Origin: Chryseobacterium mulctrae
Lineage (GTDB): Bacteria; Bacteroidota; Bacteroidia; Flavobacteriales; Weeksellaceae
Assembly (NCBI RefSeq): GCF_006175945.1
Contig: NZ_VAJL01000001.1
Coordinates: 248,001-312,000 of the forward strand
DNA: 64,000 nucleotides
Reading direction: 5' to 3'
The notes under the pieces were generated by a model. That model was not told where the DNA came from. It saw only the letters and a list, made by a program, of their open reading frames with translations, and did no database searches. A program made the position numbers and the translations under genes. Shown piece by piece: positions 1 to 9,448 of the stretch (position 1 is the stretch's first letter; each line of letters begins with the position of its first letter).

Positions 1-2
1 CA

Positions 3-1406
3 ACCGCAGGAGTTGAAATCGCCAAAAGAATTCCTTATCTACCTTTAGTAGAAAAAGCGATTGAATTGGCGCAGGATAAGGTAGATAATATAATTGTCTT
101 CAATAGAAAGCTGACTGATAATAAGGACGAAATGTTCGAAGGAATTATTGATTACGAAGAATTGGTTTCAACATCAGAACCTGCAGATTGTGTTTCTGTA
201 GAATCCAATCATCCTTTGTATTTATTATACACTTCCGGAACTACCGGAAAACCCAAGGGAATCACCAGAGATACGGGAGGTTATGCTACTGCGTTGAAAT
301 TTTCCATGAAATATATTTATGGAATTGAGCAAGGCGAAACTTTTTGGGCAGCATCCGATTTTGGTTGGGCAGTTGGTCACAGTTACACGGTTTACGCTCC
401 TTTAATCAACCGAAATACAACGATTATTTTTGAAGGAAAACCGATTATGACTCCCGATGCAGGAACTTTTTGGAGAATCATTTCTGAGCATAAAGTTTCG
501 GCAATGTTTACGGCTCCAACTGCAATTAGAGCGATTAAAAAAGAAGACCCGAATGGCGAATTGATTAAAAAATATGATTTAAGCCATTTCAAAAAACAGT
601 TTTTGGCAGGTGAAAGGTGTGACGTTGCAACCTTAGACTGGTTTGCAGAACACATCGGAGTTCCCGCCATTGACCATTGGTGGCAAACAGAATCTGGTTC
701 ACCAATGTTGGGTTTAATGACTTTTAATGATGATTATAAAATTAAAAGAGCGGCTGCAGGAAACCCGATTCCAGGATATGATATTAAAATTTTTGATGAA
801 AATGGTTACGAATTAGACGAGCACAAAGAAGGATATTTAGTCATCAAACTTCCACTTCCTCCAGGTGCTCTTTTAGGGGTTTGGAATGATTATGAACGTT
901 TTGAAAAAAGCTATTTATCTCAATATAAAGGTTATTATTTCTCAGGAGATGGCGCCATAAAAGATGAAGACGGTTATATTTTCATCACAGGAAGAGTTGA
1001 CGATGTGATTAACGTTGCAGGACACCGACTTTCAACTTCCGAAATGGAAGAAATTGTTTCGTCTCATCCCGATGTTGCCGAATGTGCCGTTGTAGGAATT
1101 GATGATGATCTGCGTGGACAAGCTCCTTTTGCAACCGTTGTTTTGAAAAACGGTTCTGAAATTTCGGAAGAAAATGTAGAAAAAGAAATTATTCTGAAAG
1201 TAAGAGAAAAGATAGGTGCTGTTGCTTTTTTAAAAAGCGTGATGGTCGTAAAAAGGCTTCCAAAAACAAGATCCGGAAAAACTTTAAGAAAACTCATCAG
1301 AACCATTATTGATAATAAAGAATTTCAGATTCCTTCGACGATTGATGATGAAAAAATTATTGATGAGATTCAAGAAAAATTCAAGACTTACAAAAACAAA
1401 AAATAA
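3..1406 (+). CDS. Propionyl/acetyl-CoA synthetase-like ligase, N-terminus cut by window edge
   Basis: This is an AMP-forming acyl-CoA synthetase that activates a short-chain acid to its CoA thioester through an acyl-adenylate. The frame is open from the first bases of the window, so the gene begins upstream; 467 residues are visible. The adenylate P-loop YTSGTTGKPKG is encoded near 228-260, the GRVDDVINVAGHR hinge near 990-1030 and the catalytic Lys of TRSGK at 1278-1280. The segment GERCDVATLDWF is typical of PrpE/ACSS3-type enzymes rather than classical Acs, so propionate or a similar acid is the likelier substrate. It lies 34 bp upstream of acs in the same direction, which suggests co-transcription. 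Substrate choice is inferred; the family is certain. Confidence 0.9.
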   Translation, partial: TAGVEIAKRIPYLPLVEKAIELAQDKVDNIIVFNRKLTDNKDEMFEGIIDYEELVSTSEPADCVSVESNHPLYLLYTSGTTGKPKGITRDTGGYATALKFSMKYIYGIEQGETFWAASDFGWAVGHSYTVYAPLINRNTTIIFEGKPIMTPDAGTFWRIISEHKVSAMFTAPTAIRAIKKEDPNGELIKKYDLSHFKKQFLAGERCDVATLDWFAEHIGVPAIDHWWQTESGSPMLGLMTFNDDYKIKRAAAGNPIPGYDIKIFDENGYELDEHKEGYLVIKLPLPPGALLGVWNDYERFEKSYLSQYKGYYFSGDGAIKDEDGYIFITGRVDDVINVAGHRLSTSEMEEIVSSHPDVAECAVVGIDDDLRGQAPFATVVLKNGSEISEENVEKEIILKVREKIGAVAFLKSVMVVKRLPKTRSGKTLRKLIRTIIDNKEFQIPSTIDDEKIIDEIQEKFKTYKNKK

Positions 1407-1440
1407 TTTAAAAATAAATAATTTCTAAAAAAATAAAAGT

Positions 1441-3351
1441 ATGAGAAATTACGTGATAGAAGATTTACCGCACTACTTTGAAGAGTACAAAAAATCAATC
1501 AAAAACCCTAAAAAATTCTGGGATAAAGTTGCTGATCAGAATTTTGTATGGTATCAAAGATGGAGCAAGGTGGTAAAATATGATATGAATGAAGCGAAAA
1601 TCACTTGGTTTAAAGATGCTAAATTAAATATCACCAAAAACTGCCTCGACAGACATTTATCGGTAAGAGGAGAAAAAACTGCCATCATTTGGGAACCGAA
1701 TGATCCGAAAGAAGAAGAAGCACAACACATTTCTTACAACGAATTATATACAAGAGTCAACAAAACAGCCAATGTTCTTCGCGAAATGGGAATTGAAAAA
1801 GGCGACAGAGTCTGTATTTATCTTCCCATGATCCCTGAATTGGCAGTTACTATGTTGGCGTGTGCAAAATTAGGAGCGGTTCATTCTGTAATTTTTGCAG
1901 GGTTTTCAGCTTCGGCCGTGGTCTCAAGAGTAAATGATTGTGGCGCAAAAATGTTGATTACTTCAGACGGAAGTTACAGAGGAAGCAAAGTTTTAGATTT
2001 AAAATCGATTATTGATGAAGCTTTAGAAAAATGCCCGATTGTGGAAAAAACTTTAGTCGTAAAAAGAACCCACAACGAAATAAAAATGAAGGAAGGCAGA
2101 GATTTCTGGATGGATGATTTATATGAAAAAGCTTCCGCAGATTTCGTTACCGTAATTATGGATGCAGAAGATCCTTTATTTATTTTATACACTTCCGGTT
2201 CTACAGGAAAACCAAAAGGAATGCTTCACACTTCTGCAGGTTATATGGTGTATTCAGCATATACTTTCAAAAATGTTTTCAATTATCAGGAAAATGATAT
2301 TTATTGGTGTACTGCAGATATTGGCTGGATTACAGGACACTCTTACATTCTTTACGGGCCATTATTAAACGGTGCAACAACCGTAATTTTCGAAGGAGTT
2401 CCGACTTATCCTGAACCGGACAGATTTTGGGATGTCATTGAAAAACATAAAGTAACCCAATTTTACACTGCTCCAACTGCTATTCGTTCTTTAGCAAAAG
2501 AAAGCACAGAGTGGGTTGACAAGCATGATTTAAGTTCATTACGAGTAATAGGATCTGTTGGAGAACCTATTAATGACGAAGCTTGGCATTGGTTTAACGA
2601 TCATGTCGGAAGAAAAAAATGCCCGATTGTAGATACTTGGTGGCAAACAGAAACTGGTGGAATCATGATCTCTCCTATTCCATTTGTAACACCTACAAAA
2701 CCTACATACGCAACACTTCCATTACCGGGAATTCAACCTGTTTTAATGGATGATAAACGCAACGAAATTACAGGAAACCAAGTTACAGGAAACCTTTGCA
2801 TCCGTTTTCCGTGGCCGGGAATTGCGAGAACAATTTGGGGTGATCACCAAAGATATAAGGAAACTTATTTTTCGGCATTTCCAGGAAAATATTTTACGGG
2901 AGACGGTGCCTTGAGAGATGAGGTTGGTTACTACAGAATCACAGGTCGTGTAGATGATGTGGTGATTGTTTCTGGTCATAATTTAGGAACTGCACCAATT
3001 GAAGACAGCATCAATGAACATCCGGCTGTAGCAGAATCTGCAATCGTAGGTTTCCCTCACGATATCAAAGGAAGCGCTTTATACGGTTTTGTAATTTTAA
3101 AAGATTCCGGTTCCGACAGAAAGCAGGAAAATTTGGTTAAAGAAATTAATCAATTAATTTCCGATCAGATCGGTCCGATTGCAAAATTAGATAAAATTCA
3201 GTTTGTTTCAGGGCTTCCAAAAACACGTTCCGGAAAAATTATGCGTAGAATTTTAAGAAAAATTGCGGAAGGAGATTTCAGTAATTTTGGAGATACTTCT
3301 ACTCTATTGAATCCTGAAATTGTGGAGGAGATTAAGAATGAAAGAATTTAA
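1441..3351 (+). CDS. acs: Acetyl-CoA synthetase (AMP-forming)
   Basis: Acetate-CoA ligase of 636 residues, a normal length for the family, converts acetate, ATP and CoA to acetyl-CoA in the cytoplasm. Visible landmarks are the N-terminal ACAS_N-like region, the P-loop YTSGSTGKPKG near residue 249, the DTWWQTETGG motif that lines the acyl pocket, the GRVDDVVIVSGHNLGT hinge and the C-terminal PKTRSGKIMRR loop, whose Lys (about residue 599) is the usual target of regulatory acetylation in this family. It follows a PrpE-like paralogue by 34 bp and is closed by a hairpin terminator. The two genes probably form a short acid-assimilation operon. Confidence 0.95.
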   Translation: MRNYVIEDLPHYFEEYKKSIKNPKKFWDKVADQNFVWYQRWSKVVKYDMNEAKITWFKDAKLNITKNCLDRHLSVRGEKTAIIWEPNDPKEEEAQHISYNELYTRVNKTANVLREMGIEKGDRVCIYLPMIPELAVTMLACAKLGAVHSVIFAGFSASAVVSRVNDCGAKMLITSDGSYRGSKVLDLKSIIDEALEKCPIVEKTLVVKRTHNEIKMKEGRDFWMDDLYEKASADFVTVIMDAEDPLFILYTSGSTGKPKGMLHTSAGYMVYSAYTFKNVFNYQENDIYWCTADIGWITGHSYILYGPLLNGATTVIFEGVPTYPEPDRFWDVIEKHKVTQFYTAPTAIRSLAKESTEWVDKHDLSSLRVIGSVGEPINDEAWHWFNDHVGRKKCPIVDTWWQTETGGIMISPIPFVTPTKPTYATLPLPGIQPVLMDDKRNEITGNQVTGNLCIRFPWPGIARTIWGDHQRYKETYFSAFPGKYFTGDGALRDEVGYYRITGRVDDVVIVSGHNLGTAPIEDSINEHPAVAESAIVGFPHDIKGSALYGFVILKDSGSDRKQENLVKEINQLISDQIGPIAKLDKIQFVSGLPKTRSGKIMRRILRKIAEGDFSNFGDTSTLLNPEIVEEIKNERI

Positions 3352-3376
3352 ATTGAAAAATTTTCTATACTAAACG

Positions 3377-3405
3377 AAACTCTGTATTTATAACAGAGTT
3401 TTTTT
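3377..3405 (+). terminator. Intrinsic terminator after acs
   Basis: A 9-bp stem (AAACTCTGT / ACAGAGTTT) with a 7-nt loop runs into a T tract 26 bp after the acs stop. Confidence 0.8.
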
Positions 3406-3568
3406 GTGCTTAAAGTTTTATAAAAACAGTTTGTTCTAAAATAGACAAAATCTTAATTTTTATTAAATTTTTATAGATAAAATAAAATATTATAAATTTT
3501 ATTAAATTTTTAACAAACATATTGAAAATATTTCTATCTTTAGATAACAAATACAAAACAATATTACT

Positions 3569-3934
3569 ATGTCAAGCATCTTAGCAGGATTATTTGGACC
3601 GCACAGTGATTACAAAAAACTCGAGAAGGAAATTGAAGGCCTAGGATTTTTAGATTCCGAGTACATTGTGTACCTTAGTGACGATCATCATAACTCCCAA
3701 TACTTGGCGAGTGTAGAAATAAAAAACAGAGATTTAACCGAAAAAGTGAGGCATATCTTTGATGAAAACCATGTACATAAAACCTATTTATTTGAAAATA
3801 TGAGCATCGACCAGGCTTCTTACGTTAAGTTAAAAAGTTTGATTGAGGCACGGAGCAAAGCTGAAATTCACAGCAGTCCGGATGTAAGAATAAAAGTACA
3901 GCACGACGGAATAAATTCTGAAGTGAAAGCTTAG
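3569..3934 (+). CDS. Conserved-looking small soluble protein, unknown function
   Basis: I do not recognise this 121-residue protein. It has no signal peptide or membrane segment. It begins with a hydrophobic MSSILAGLFGP stretch, then charged alternating helices and strands, and ends in a Lys/Val-rich tail. Overall it looks like a small alpha/beta cytosolic protein. It is a single gene with its own AT-rich upstream region and a strong terminator after it, so it appears to be a separate transcription unit between acs and rel. Its position before the stringent-response gene suggests a stress link, but that is only a guess from context. Coding status is supported by length, an ATG in an A-rich context and flanking terminators. 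Confidence 0.7.
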   Translation: MSSILAGLFGPHSDYKKLEKEIEGLGFLDSEYIVYLSDDHHNSQYLASVEIKNRDLTEKVRHIFDENHVHKTYLFENMSIDQASYVKLKSLIEARSKAEIHSSPDVRIKVQHDGINSEVKA

Positions 3935-3960
3935 CATTAAAAACTAAAAACTTATAACCG

Positions 3961-3990
3961 AATCCGCGGAATTTATTTCTGCGGATTTTT
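3961..3990 (+). terminator. Intrinsic terminator upstream of rel
   Basis: A 7-bp G+C-containing stem (AATCCGC / GCGGATT) is followed by T residues. An outer A/T stem (AAAACTAAAAA with TTTTTAGTTTT) extends it on both sides. It separates the 121-residue gene from rel. Confidence 0.75.
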
Positions 3991-4055
3991 AGTTTTATAA
4001 ATCGACCAATCATAATATTTTTCGTATTTTCGTTTAAATAAAGCCTTTTACACAG

Positions 4056-6260
4056 ATGAGTTACGATTTGGAACAAGAAAATAAAGAAATCTCTGCGAGG
4101 TATAAAGACCTGATTTCTAACACATACAGAACTTTGGATGAAGAAAATAATAAACTCATCCGAAAGGCTTTTGATATTGCTCTTGATGCTCACAAAGATC
4201 AAAGAAGAAAATCTGGTGAACCCTACATTTATCATCCTATTGCTGTTGCTAAAATTGTTGCGACAGAAATTGGTTTAGGAGCTTCATCAATTGCCTGTGC
4301 GCTTTTACACGATGTTATAGAAGATTCTGAGTACACTTACGAAGATCTGAAAAAGATTTTTGGAGAAAGAATAGCCGGTGTTGTCAACGGATTGACGAAG
4401 ATTTCTATCATGAATCATCAGAATATTTCTGTACAGTCTGAAAACTACAGAAAATTGCTATTGACGCTTTCTGAAGATTTCCGTGTGATTCTTATTAAAA
4501 TTGCAGACCGACTTCACAATATGCGAACGTTGCAAAGCATGGCGCCCGATAAACAGAAAAAAATTGCTTCTGAAACGGTTTACATTTATGCACCGATGGC
4601 TCACAGATTGGGATTGTACAATATCAAGTCTGAGCTCGAAGATTTATCTTTAAAATATAATAATCCCGAAGTTTATAATGAAATCACCGAAAAACTGGAA
4701 TTGGCAAAAGAAAGCCGAATCCGCTACATCGATGAGTTTACCAAAGAAGTTTCAGAAAGATTAAAGGATGAAGGTTTAAATGTAAGTATAAAAGGTCGCG
4801 CAAAAGCCATCTCTTCTATTTACAGAAAAATGCTTAAACAGGGCGTTTCTTTTGAAGAGGTTTTTGATAATTATGCAATCCGGATTATTTATAAATCTGA
4901 TGCAAAGAATGAAAAGTTCCTTGCTTGGAAAATATATTCTATCGTTACAGATGTTTATCACAGTAATCCATCAAGAATGCGTGACTGGATTACGCAACCC
5001 CGTTCTACAGGCTATGAAAGTTTACATTTAACTGTTCTTGGTCCTGATCGAAAGTGGATTGAAGTACAGATTCGTTCTGAAAGAATGGATGATATTGCTG
5101 AAAAAGGGGTTGCTGCTCATTACAAATACAAAGAAGGTTACAAACAAAGCAATGATGACCGAAATTTTGAAAAATGGGTTACCGAAATACGTGATGTACT
5201 CGAACAACAGCAGAATCTTACGACTTCTGAACTTTTAGATAATATTAAACTCAACTTATATTCTAAAGAAGTTTTTGTATTTACGCCAAAAGGTGAAATT
5301 AAAATTCTTCCGACCAATGCAACGGCTTTAGATTTTGCTTTTTCTGTGCATTCAGATTTAGGAATGAAATGTTTAGGAGCGAAAATCAACGGGAAATTGG
5401 TTCCTATTTCATACGTTCTTCAAAACGGTGATCAGGTAGACATTCTTTCATCTCAAAATCAAAAACCCAAGTTTGACTGGCTTGATTTTGTAGTGACTTC
5501 AAAGGCAAAATCAAAAATTAAAAGTTATCTTAATTCTGAGAAAAACTCATTCGTAGAAGAAGGAAAAGAAATTTTACAGAGAAAACTTCGTCATGCAAAA
5601 ATTAATTTTAATGACGAGGAAATCAATAAACTTCAGAAGTTTTTCAACCTTAAGTCTTCTCAGGAGCTTTTCTTAAAATTCCAAACTAACGAACTGGATG
5701 CAAGCAGTTTAAGAAAATATATTGAAAGTAAAAACGTTTTCAATAATCTACTTTCGAGATTTAAGAGAAATACCAATAAAAACCAGCATTACGAAGAGCC
5801 GAAAGAAATCAATCTCGATATGATTGTTTTTGGGAAAGATGAAGAAAAGCTCAATTACAGTTATGCAAAATGTTGTACGGTAATTCCCGGAGACAAAATC
5901 TTTGGTTTCATTACCATTTCAGACGGAATTAAAGTTCACAGCGATAATTGTCCGAATGCGATTAATCTTCGTGCACAATATGATTACCGCGTCATTCCTG
6001 CAAAATGGGTGAATGAAGAAAGCTTCAAAAACCGTATTAAAATTGAGATTGAAGGTCTCGACAGAATGGGAATGATTAACGACATCACCACCGTAATCAG
6101 TGGTGCAATGGGAATGGATATGAAAAGTATGTCGATTGAATCTAACAACGGAATTTTCACAGGAAATATCAACTTAGAAGTAAAACATAAAGGTCAGCTT
6201 GAAGAAACATTCAAAAAATTAAAGGCAATCGACGGAATTTCAAGAATCAGACGTATTTAA
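4056..6260 (+). CDS. rel: Bifunctional (p)ppGpp synthetase/hydrolase Rel
   Basis: RelA/SpoT homologue of 734 residues that makes and degrades (p)ppGpp in the stringent response. Domain order is the canonical long-RSH one: HD hydrolase with the HDVIED motif at residues 85-90, a synthetase domain with SIYRKM, YESLH (about 319) and EVQIR, a TGS domain near 403-465 (VFTPKGEIKILP), and a C-terminal ACT domain from about 657. The intact HD motif and complete synthetase motifs argue for a bifunctional enzyme, as expected where a single long RSH is present. It may be transcribed from a TATTTTCG box about 26 nt before the ATG, and nhaA follows after only 11 nt. Confidence 0.96.
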   Translation: MSYDLEQENKEISARYKDLISNTYRTLDEENNKLIRKAFDIALDAHKDQRRKSGEPYIYHPIAVAKIVATEIGLGASSIACALLHDVIEDSEYTYEDLKKIFGERIAGVVNGLTKISIMNHQNISVQSENYRKLLLTLSEDFRVILIKIADRLHNMRTLQSMAPDKQKKIASETVYIYAPMAHRLGLYNIKSELEDLSLKYNNPEVYNEITEKLELAKESRIRYIDEFTKEVSERLKDEGLNVSIKGRAKAISSIYRKMLKQGVSFEEVFDNYAIRIIYKSDAKNEKFLAWKIYSIVTDVYHSNPSRMRDWITQPRSTGYESLHLTVLGPDRKWIEVQIRSERMDDIAEKGVAAHYKYKEGYKQSNDDRNFEKWVTEIRDVLEQQQNLTTSELLDNIKLNLYSKEVFVFTPKGEIKILPTNATALDFAFSVHSDLGMKCLGAKINGKLVPISYVLQNGDQVDILSSQNQKPKFDWLDFVVTSKAKSKIKSYLNSEKNSFVEEGKEILQRKLRHAKINFNDEEINKLQKFFNLKSSQELFLKFQTNELDASSLRKYIESKNVFNNLLSRFKRNTNKNQHYEEPKEINLDMIVFGKDEEKLNYSYAKCCTVIPGDKIFGFITISDGIKVHSDNCPNAINLRAQYDYRVIPAKWVNEESFKNRIKIEIEGLDRMGMINDITTVISGAMGMDMKSMSIESNNGIFTGNINLEVKHKGQLEETFKKLKAIDGISRIRRI

Positions 6261-6271
6261 AAATAAAAAAA

Positions 6272-7465
6272 ATGATGCTGACCCAGTATTTTAAAAATTT
6301 TTTTCAAAGCAATCAATCATCCGGAGTTTTACTCATTTTATGTGTGGTTTTTGCATTAATTATTGCAAACTCATCCTTAGGAACTGGTTTTCAGCAATTT
6401 TTAGATTTTCAATTAGGTTCTGAAGATTTACATTTAAAATATCCTATAAGTATTTGGATAAACGATGGTTTGATGGCAGTTTTCTTTCTCTTAGTGGGAT
6501 TGGAAATTAAAAGAGAATTGGTAGAAGGCGAGCTTTCGTCTTTTAAAAACGCTTCGCTGCCAATTTTCGCAGCAATCGGCGGAATGCTAGTTCCTGCGGT
6601 TATTTATACTGCCTTCAACTTCGGAACAGATTACGGCAACGGATGGGGAATTCCGATGGCGACTGATATTGCTTTTTCTTTGGCTATTATTTCAATGTTG
6701 GGAAAAAAAGTTCCGGCTTCGCTAAAGATTTTTCTGGCAGCTTTGGCAATTGTCGATGACTTGGGTGCTATTTTGGTGATTGCGATTTTTTATACCGAAC
6801 AAATTCACTGGATCTATCTTTTGCTTTCTTTCGGCATTGTTGCGGTTTTATTTCTTTTAAATTATCTGAAGGTTACAAAGCTGGTTTTCTATATTGTTCC
6901 GGGAATATTTTTATGGTATTTCCTGCATCATTCAGGAATTCACGCAACGATTGCAGGAGTTTTATTGGCTTTTACGATTCCAACTAATGTTTCTAAAACA
7001 AAAATATCACCTTTAGAAAAACTTGAACATTCGCTGCATTTTCCGGTGAGCTTTATTATCATGCCGATTTTCGCATTAACAAACACCAATATTGCCTTTA
7101 ACAGCAGTATGGTCGACGGATTATTCAACAGTTTAGGATTGGGAATAATTGGCGGACTTGTTTTAGGTAAACTGATAGGAATTAATCTTTTCTCACTGAT
7201 TGCCATAAAACTAAAAATCAGTTCACTTCCACAACGCTCTTCATGGAATCAGATGATCGGTGTCGGTCTTTTAGCGGGAATAGGATTTACAATGTCAATA
7301 TTCATTGCCTTGCTTTCTTTTAAACATGAAATATCTTTTCAGGATGAAGCTAAATTTGCTATTCTGATTGCTTCATTTATCGCAGCAGTTTCCGGATATT
7401 TGATTTTAAATTTCAGTGCAAAGAAAAAGAGAGTAAAAAAACACAGAAAGATCAGTTCTTCTTAA
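6272..7465 (+). CDS. nhaA: Na+/H+ antiporter NhaA
   Basis: Inner-membrane Na+/H+ antiporter of 397 residues that expels sodium in exchange for protons. It has about eleven to twelve hydrophobic segments and the NhaA signature AIVDDLGAILVIAIFY, which contains the paired Asp residues needed for cation binding; GIGFTMSIFIALLSF near the C-terminus is also typical. The tail is strongly basic (KKKRVKKHRK). The start is 11 nt after the rel stop, which implies co-transcription with rel. The 3' end overlaps the convergent lipoprotein gene by 14 bp. Two ATGs lie in tandem at the start; the first is used here. Confidence 0.95.
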   Translation: MMLTQYFKNFFQSNQSSGVLLILCVVFALIIANSSLGTGFQQFLDFQLGSEDLHLKYPISIWINDGLMAVFFLLVGLEIKRELVEGELSSFKNASLPIFAAIGGMLVPAVIYTAFNFGTDYGNGWGIPMATDIAFSLAIISMLGKKVPASLKIFLAALAIVDDLGAILVIAIFYTEQIHWIYLLLSFGIVAVLFLLNYLKVTKLVFYIVPGIFLWYFLHHSGIHATIAGVLLAFTIPTNVSKTKISPLEKLEHSLHFPVSFIIMPIFALTNTNIAFNSSMVDGLFNSLGLGIIGGLVLGKLIGINLFSLIAIKLKISSLPQRSSWNQMIGVGLLAGIGFTMSIFIALLSFKHEISFQDEAKFAILIASFIAAVSGYLILNFSAKKKRVKKHRKISSS

Positions 7466-7826
7466 CGGTCCAGTTTCCTTTAAGACTGCCCATTTCCCAA
7501 GTCCCCATCTTCGAATTAAGATTACCAATCAACATAAAACCCGATGGCGCTCTGTTGGTAGTATTGAAAGATGCATTGATAAAACCTGTAAGATAGCTTT
7601 CGCTCGAATTCAGCGTTTTTCTTGTAATTTCTACTGTACCTTTTTCACTAACATTAATGATCAGATTTCCACTCACATCTCCGGTATAAGTTCCTGTGTA
7701 AGTTCCTCGGTATGGTGAAACAGCATTCTGTTCTTGTTTATTTTCATAAATCTGATCGACAACATCTTCACACGATTGTAAAGTCAAAAGAGACATTATC
7801 ATTAATACACCTGAAATACGCTTCAT
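7452..7826 (-). CDS. Small lipoprotein, unknown function
   Basis: A 124-residue exported lipoprotein. The signal peptide MKRISGVLMIMSLL is followed by TLQSC, a plausible lipobox with the lipidated Cys at 19. The mature part is beta-rich with repeated GTYTGTYTGDVSG and ends in GNWTVKKN, resembling small lipocalin-like Bacteroidota lipoproteins, but I cannot name a family. Longer in-frame starts exist upstream inside yihY; the ATG at 7826 is preferred because it gives a clean signal peptide and follows the yihY stop by one base, so the two are probably translated together. Its stop overlaps the nhaA 3' end by 14 bp. Confidence 0.75.
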   Translation of the reverse strand: MKRISGVLMIMSLLTLQSCEDVVDQIYENKQEQNAVSPYRGTYTGTYTGDVSGNLIINVSEKGTVEITRKTLNSSESYLTGFINASFNTTNRAPSGFMLIGNLNSKMGTWEMGSLKGNWTVKKN

Positions 7827-7827
7827 T

Positions 7828-8838
7828 TTAATTTTCTTTTTTCTCATAAGGTCTTCTGTGTTCATCATCACTTTCCAGGTTGGGTTCAGAATTGTGAGAA
7901 TGATAATTTTTCGCCTCTCTTTTTATTTCGTCTGAAAGTAATTTTTCAATTCTTAATTTTCTCAATGCCATGTTCAGTTCGTTCCCAAAAAGCAAAAGAT
8001 AAACATTTACATTCACCCAAACCATCAACAAAATCATACTTCCGATGGAACCGTAAAGTACGTTATAACGGGCAATATTTTTCACATATAACGCAAAGAA
8101 ATATGTGGTTACCACAAACAGAACAGTCGTAAGAATTGCTCCCGGAATCGCCTGTCTGAATCTGATAATCTTCACCGTTCCCAACCAATAAAACATCGCT
8201 AAAAGGATAAAATAAAAGAGCGGAAATGATACAAAACCAATTATTTTAGAAAGATTTCTTACGAGCCAGGAAACATCATAAGACGGTGTAAACAGTTTGA
8301 GTACAACTTCCACATAATACACCCCGAAAAGCGCTAAAAATATGATACTTACGAAACCAATCGTAATAAAAAAAGAAAGAATAAATTCTTTTACATCGGT
8401 CAGTTTTTCCTCTGAGTTTTCATTGAATCCGTTAATTAAAGAAAAAGTACCATTTGTTGCAAAAACAAGTGCTACAAGAATTGTTAAATTACTGATTCCC
8501 TTCATGTTTGGGATAATATTATCTTCAATATAATTTCTTACATCACCTTCGATATTGGATGGGAAAATATTATGCATTAAAACTTCAAAAATATAGAACT
8601 GAAGCTTATCATAATGCGGCATATACGGAATTACCGAAAGTAAGAAAAGCAAAAAAGGAAATAAACTTAAGGTAAAACTCCAGGAAATACTTGCTGCCTT
8701 TCGACCTATATTACCTTTAAAAATTCCTGAAATATAGATTTGAAACATCTGCCAAAGTGATATTCCGAGTACCGGAAGATGGATGTCGTCTAGAAATTCT
8801 TGAAATTTCACGATAAATTTAGGAATTTTTAAAGCCAT
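7828..8838 (-). CDS. YihY/BrkB family inner-membrane protein
   Basis: A 336-residue polytopic membrane protein of the YihY/virulence-factor BrkB family, whose molecular function is not settled. Family features are the early ISWSFTLSLFPFLLFLL helix, the YGSIGSMILLMVWVNVNVYLLLFGNELN segment split over the last helix, and six hydrophobic segments in all. The C-terminus is a hydrophilic, charged tail of about 45 residues (from EKLLSDEIKREAK). It starts 31 bp from the divergent rlmH ATG, with a palindromic promoter region between them, and it is followed after one base by a lipoprotein gene. Confidence 0.9.
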   Translation of the reverse strand: MALKIPKFIVKFQEFLDDIHLPVLGISLWQMFQIYISGIFKGNIGRKAASISWSFTLSLFPFLLFLLSVIPYMPHYDKLQFYIFEVLMHNIFPSNIEGDVRNYIEDNIIPNMKGISNLTILVALVFATNGTFSLINGFNENSEEKLTDVKEFILSFFITIGFVSIIFLALFGVYYVEVVLKLFTPSYDVSWLVRNLSKIIGFVSFPLFYFILLAMFYWLGTVKIIRFRQAIPGAILTTVLFVVTTYFFALYVKNIARYNVLYGSIGSMILLMVWVNVNVYLLLFGNELNMALRKLRIEKLLSDEIKREAKNYHSHNSEPNLESDDEHRRPYEKKEN

Positions 8839-8842
8839 AAAG

Positions 8843-8865
8843 TATATTTGCGCTTAGCAAATATA
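8843..8865. promoter_or_regulatory. Face-to-face divergent promoters of yihY and rlmH
   Basis: TATATTTG at 8843-8850 (plus strand) and its exact inverse at 8858-8865 (minus strand) are separated by 7 nt. Both match the Bacteroidota -7 consensus TAnnTTTG. Each box ends 19 nt before its own ATG, so the two transcripts would start inside or next to each other's box. No clear -33 element is visible. Confidence 0.6.
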
Positions 8866-8869
8866 AGAA

Positions 8870-9343
8870 ATGCGAATCAGTTTAGTTTGTATTGGGAAAA
8901 CAGATGACAAAGAAATTACATCTTTAATCGGTTATTATCTTACCCGCCTTCCAAAACACTGGAATTTTGAGATCATCGAAATTCCGGATGTGAAAAATGC
9001 CAAAAATCTTTCTTCCGAACTTCTCAAAAAAGAAGAAGCCAAATTATTTTTAAATCAAATCGATAAAAATGATCTGGTTATTATTCTTGATGAAAAAGGA
9101 AAACAGTTTACAAGCCGTGAATTTTCTCAGAAAATAGATTCGTGGATGAATTCTTCAGTAAAAAAAGTTCATATCTTGATTGGTGGAGCCTACGGTTTTT
9201 CGGATGAAATTTACAGCAGAGCCAACGAAAAAATGTCATTATCTAAAATGACATTTACGCATCAGATGATACGGTTATTTATTGTAGAACAGCTTTACAG
9301 AGCTGATCAGATTTTACAGGGGAAACCTTATCACAACGATTAA
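8870..9343 (+). CDS. rlmH: 23S rRNA (pseudouridine1915-N3)-methyltransferase RlmH
   Basis: SPOUT-class methyltransferase of 157 residues that methylates pseudouridine 1915 in helix 69 of 23S rRNA, using SAM and acting on the assembled 70S ribosome in known members. The sequence shows the RlmH signature: LIGGAYGFSDEIYSRA (SAM-binding loop), then SLSKMTFTHQMIRLFIVEQLYRA and the C-terminal GKPYHND, all in the trefoil-knot region. Length is normal. It is divergent from yihY and its transcript probably begins about 14 nt before the ATG. The preceding lysine- and glutamate-rich half is typical of Bacteroidota members. Confidence 0.95.
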   Translation: MRISLVCIGKTDDKEITSLIGYYLTRLPKHWNFEIIEIPDVKNAKNLSSELLKKEEAKLFLNQIDKNDLVIILDEKGKQFTSREFSQKIDSWMNSSVKKVHILIGGAYGFSDEIYSRANEKMSLSKMTFTHQMIRLFIVEQLYRADQILQGKPYHND

Positions 9344-9448
9344 AAGATTGATAGATAGCAGGAATTAGATAATAGGTAGCATCAGAAGAATATATTTTTA
9401 TAGTATTTGAGCTACTGTTAAAATATATTTTATTTTAAAATAATTACT

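Noticed and set aside
3459..3512. A 15-bp direct repeat (TTTATTAAATTTTTA) twice upstream of 3569
   Set aside because: It is pure A/T in an AT-rich promoter region and may be chance; no regulator or repeat family can be supported.
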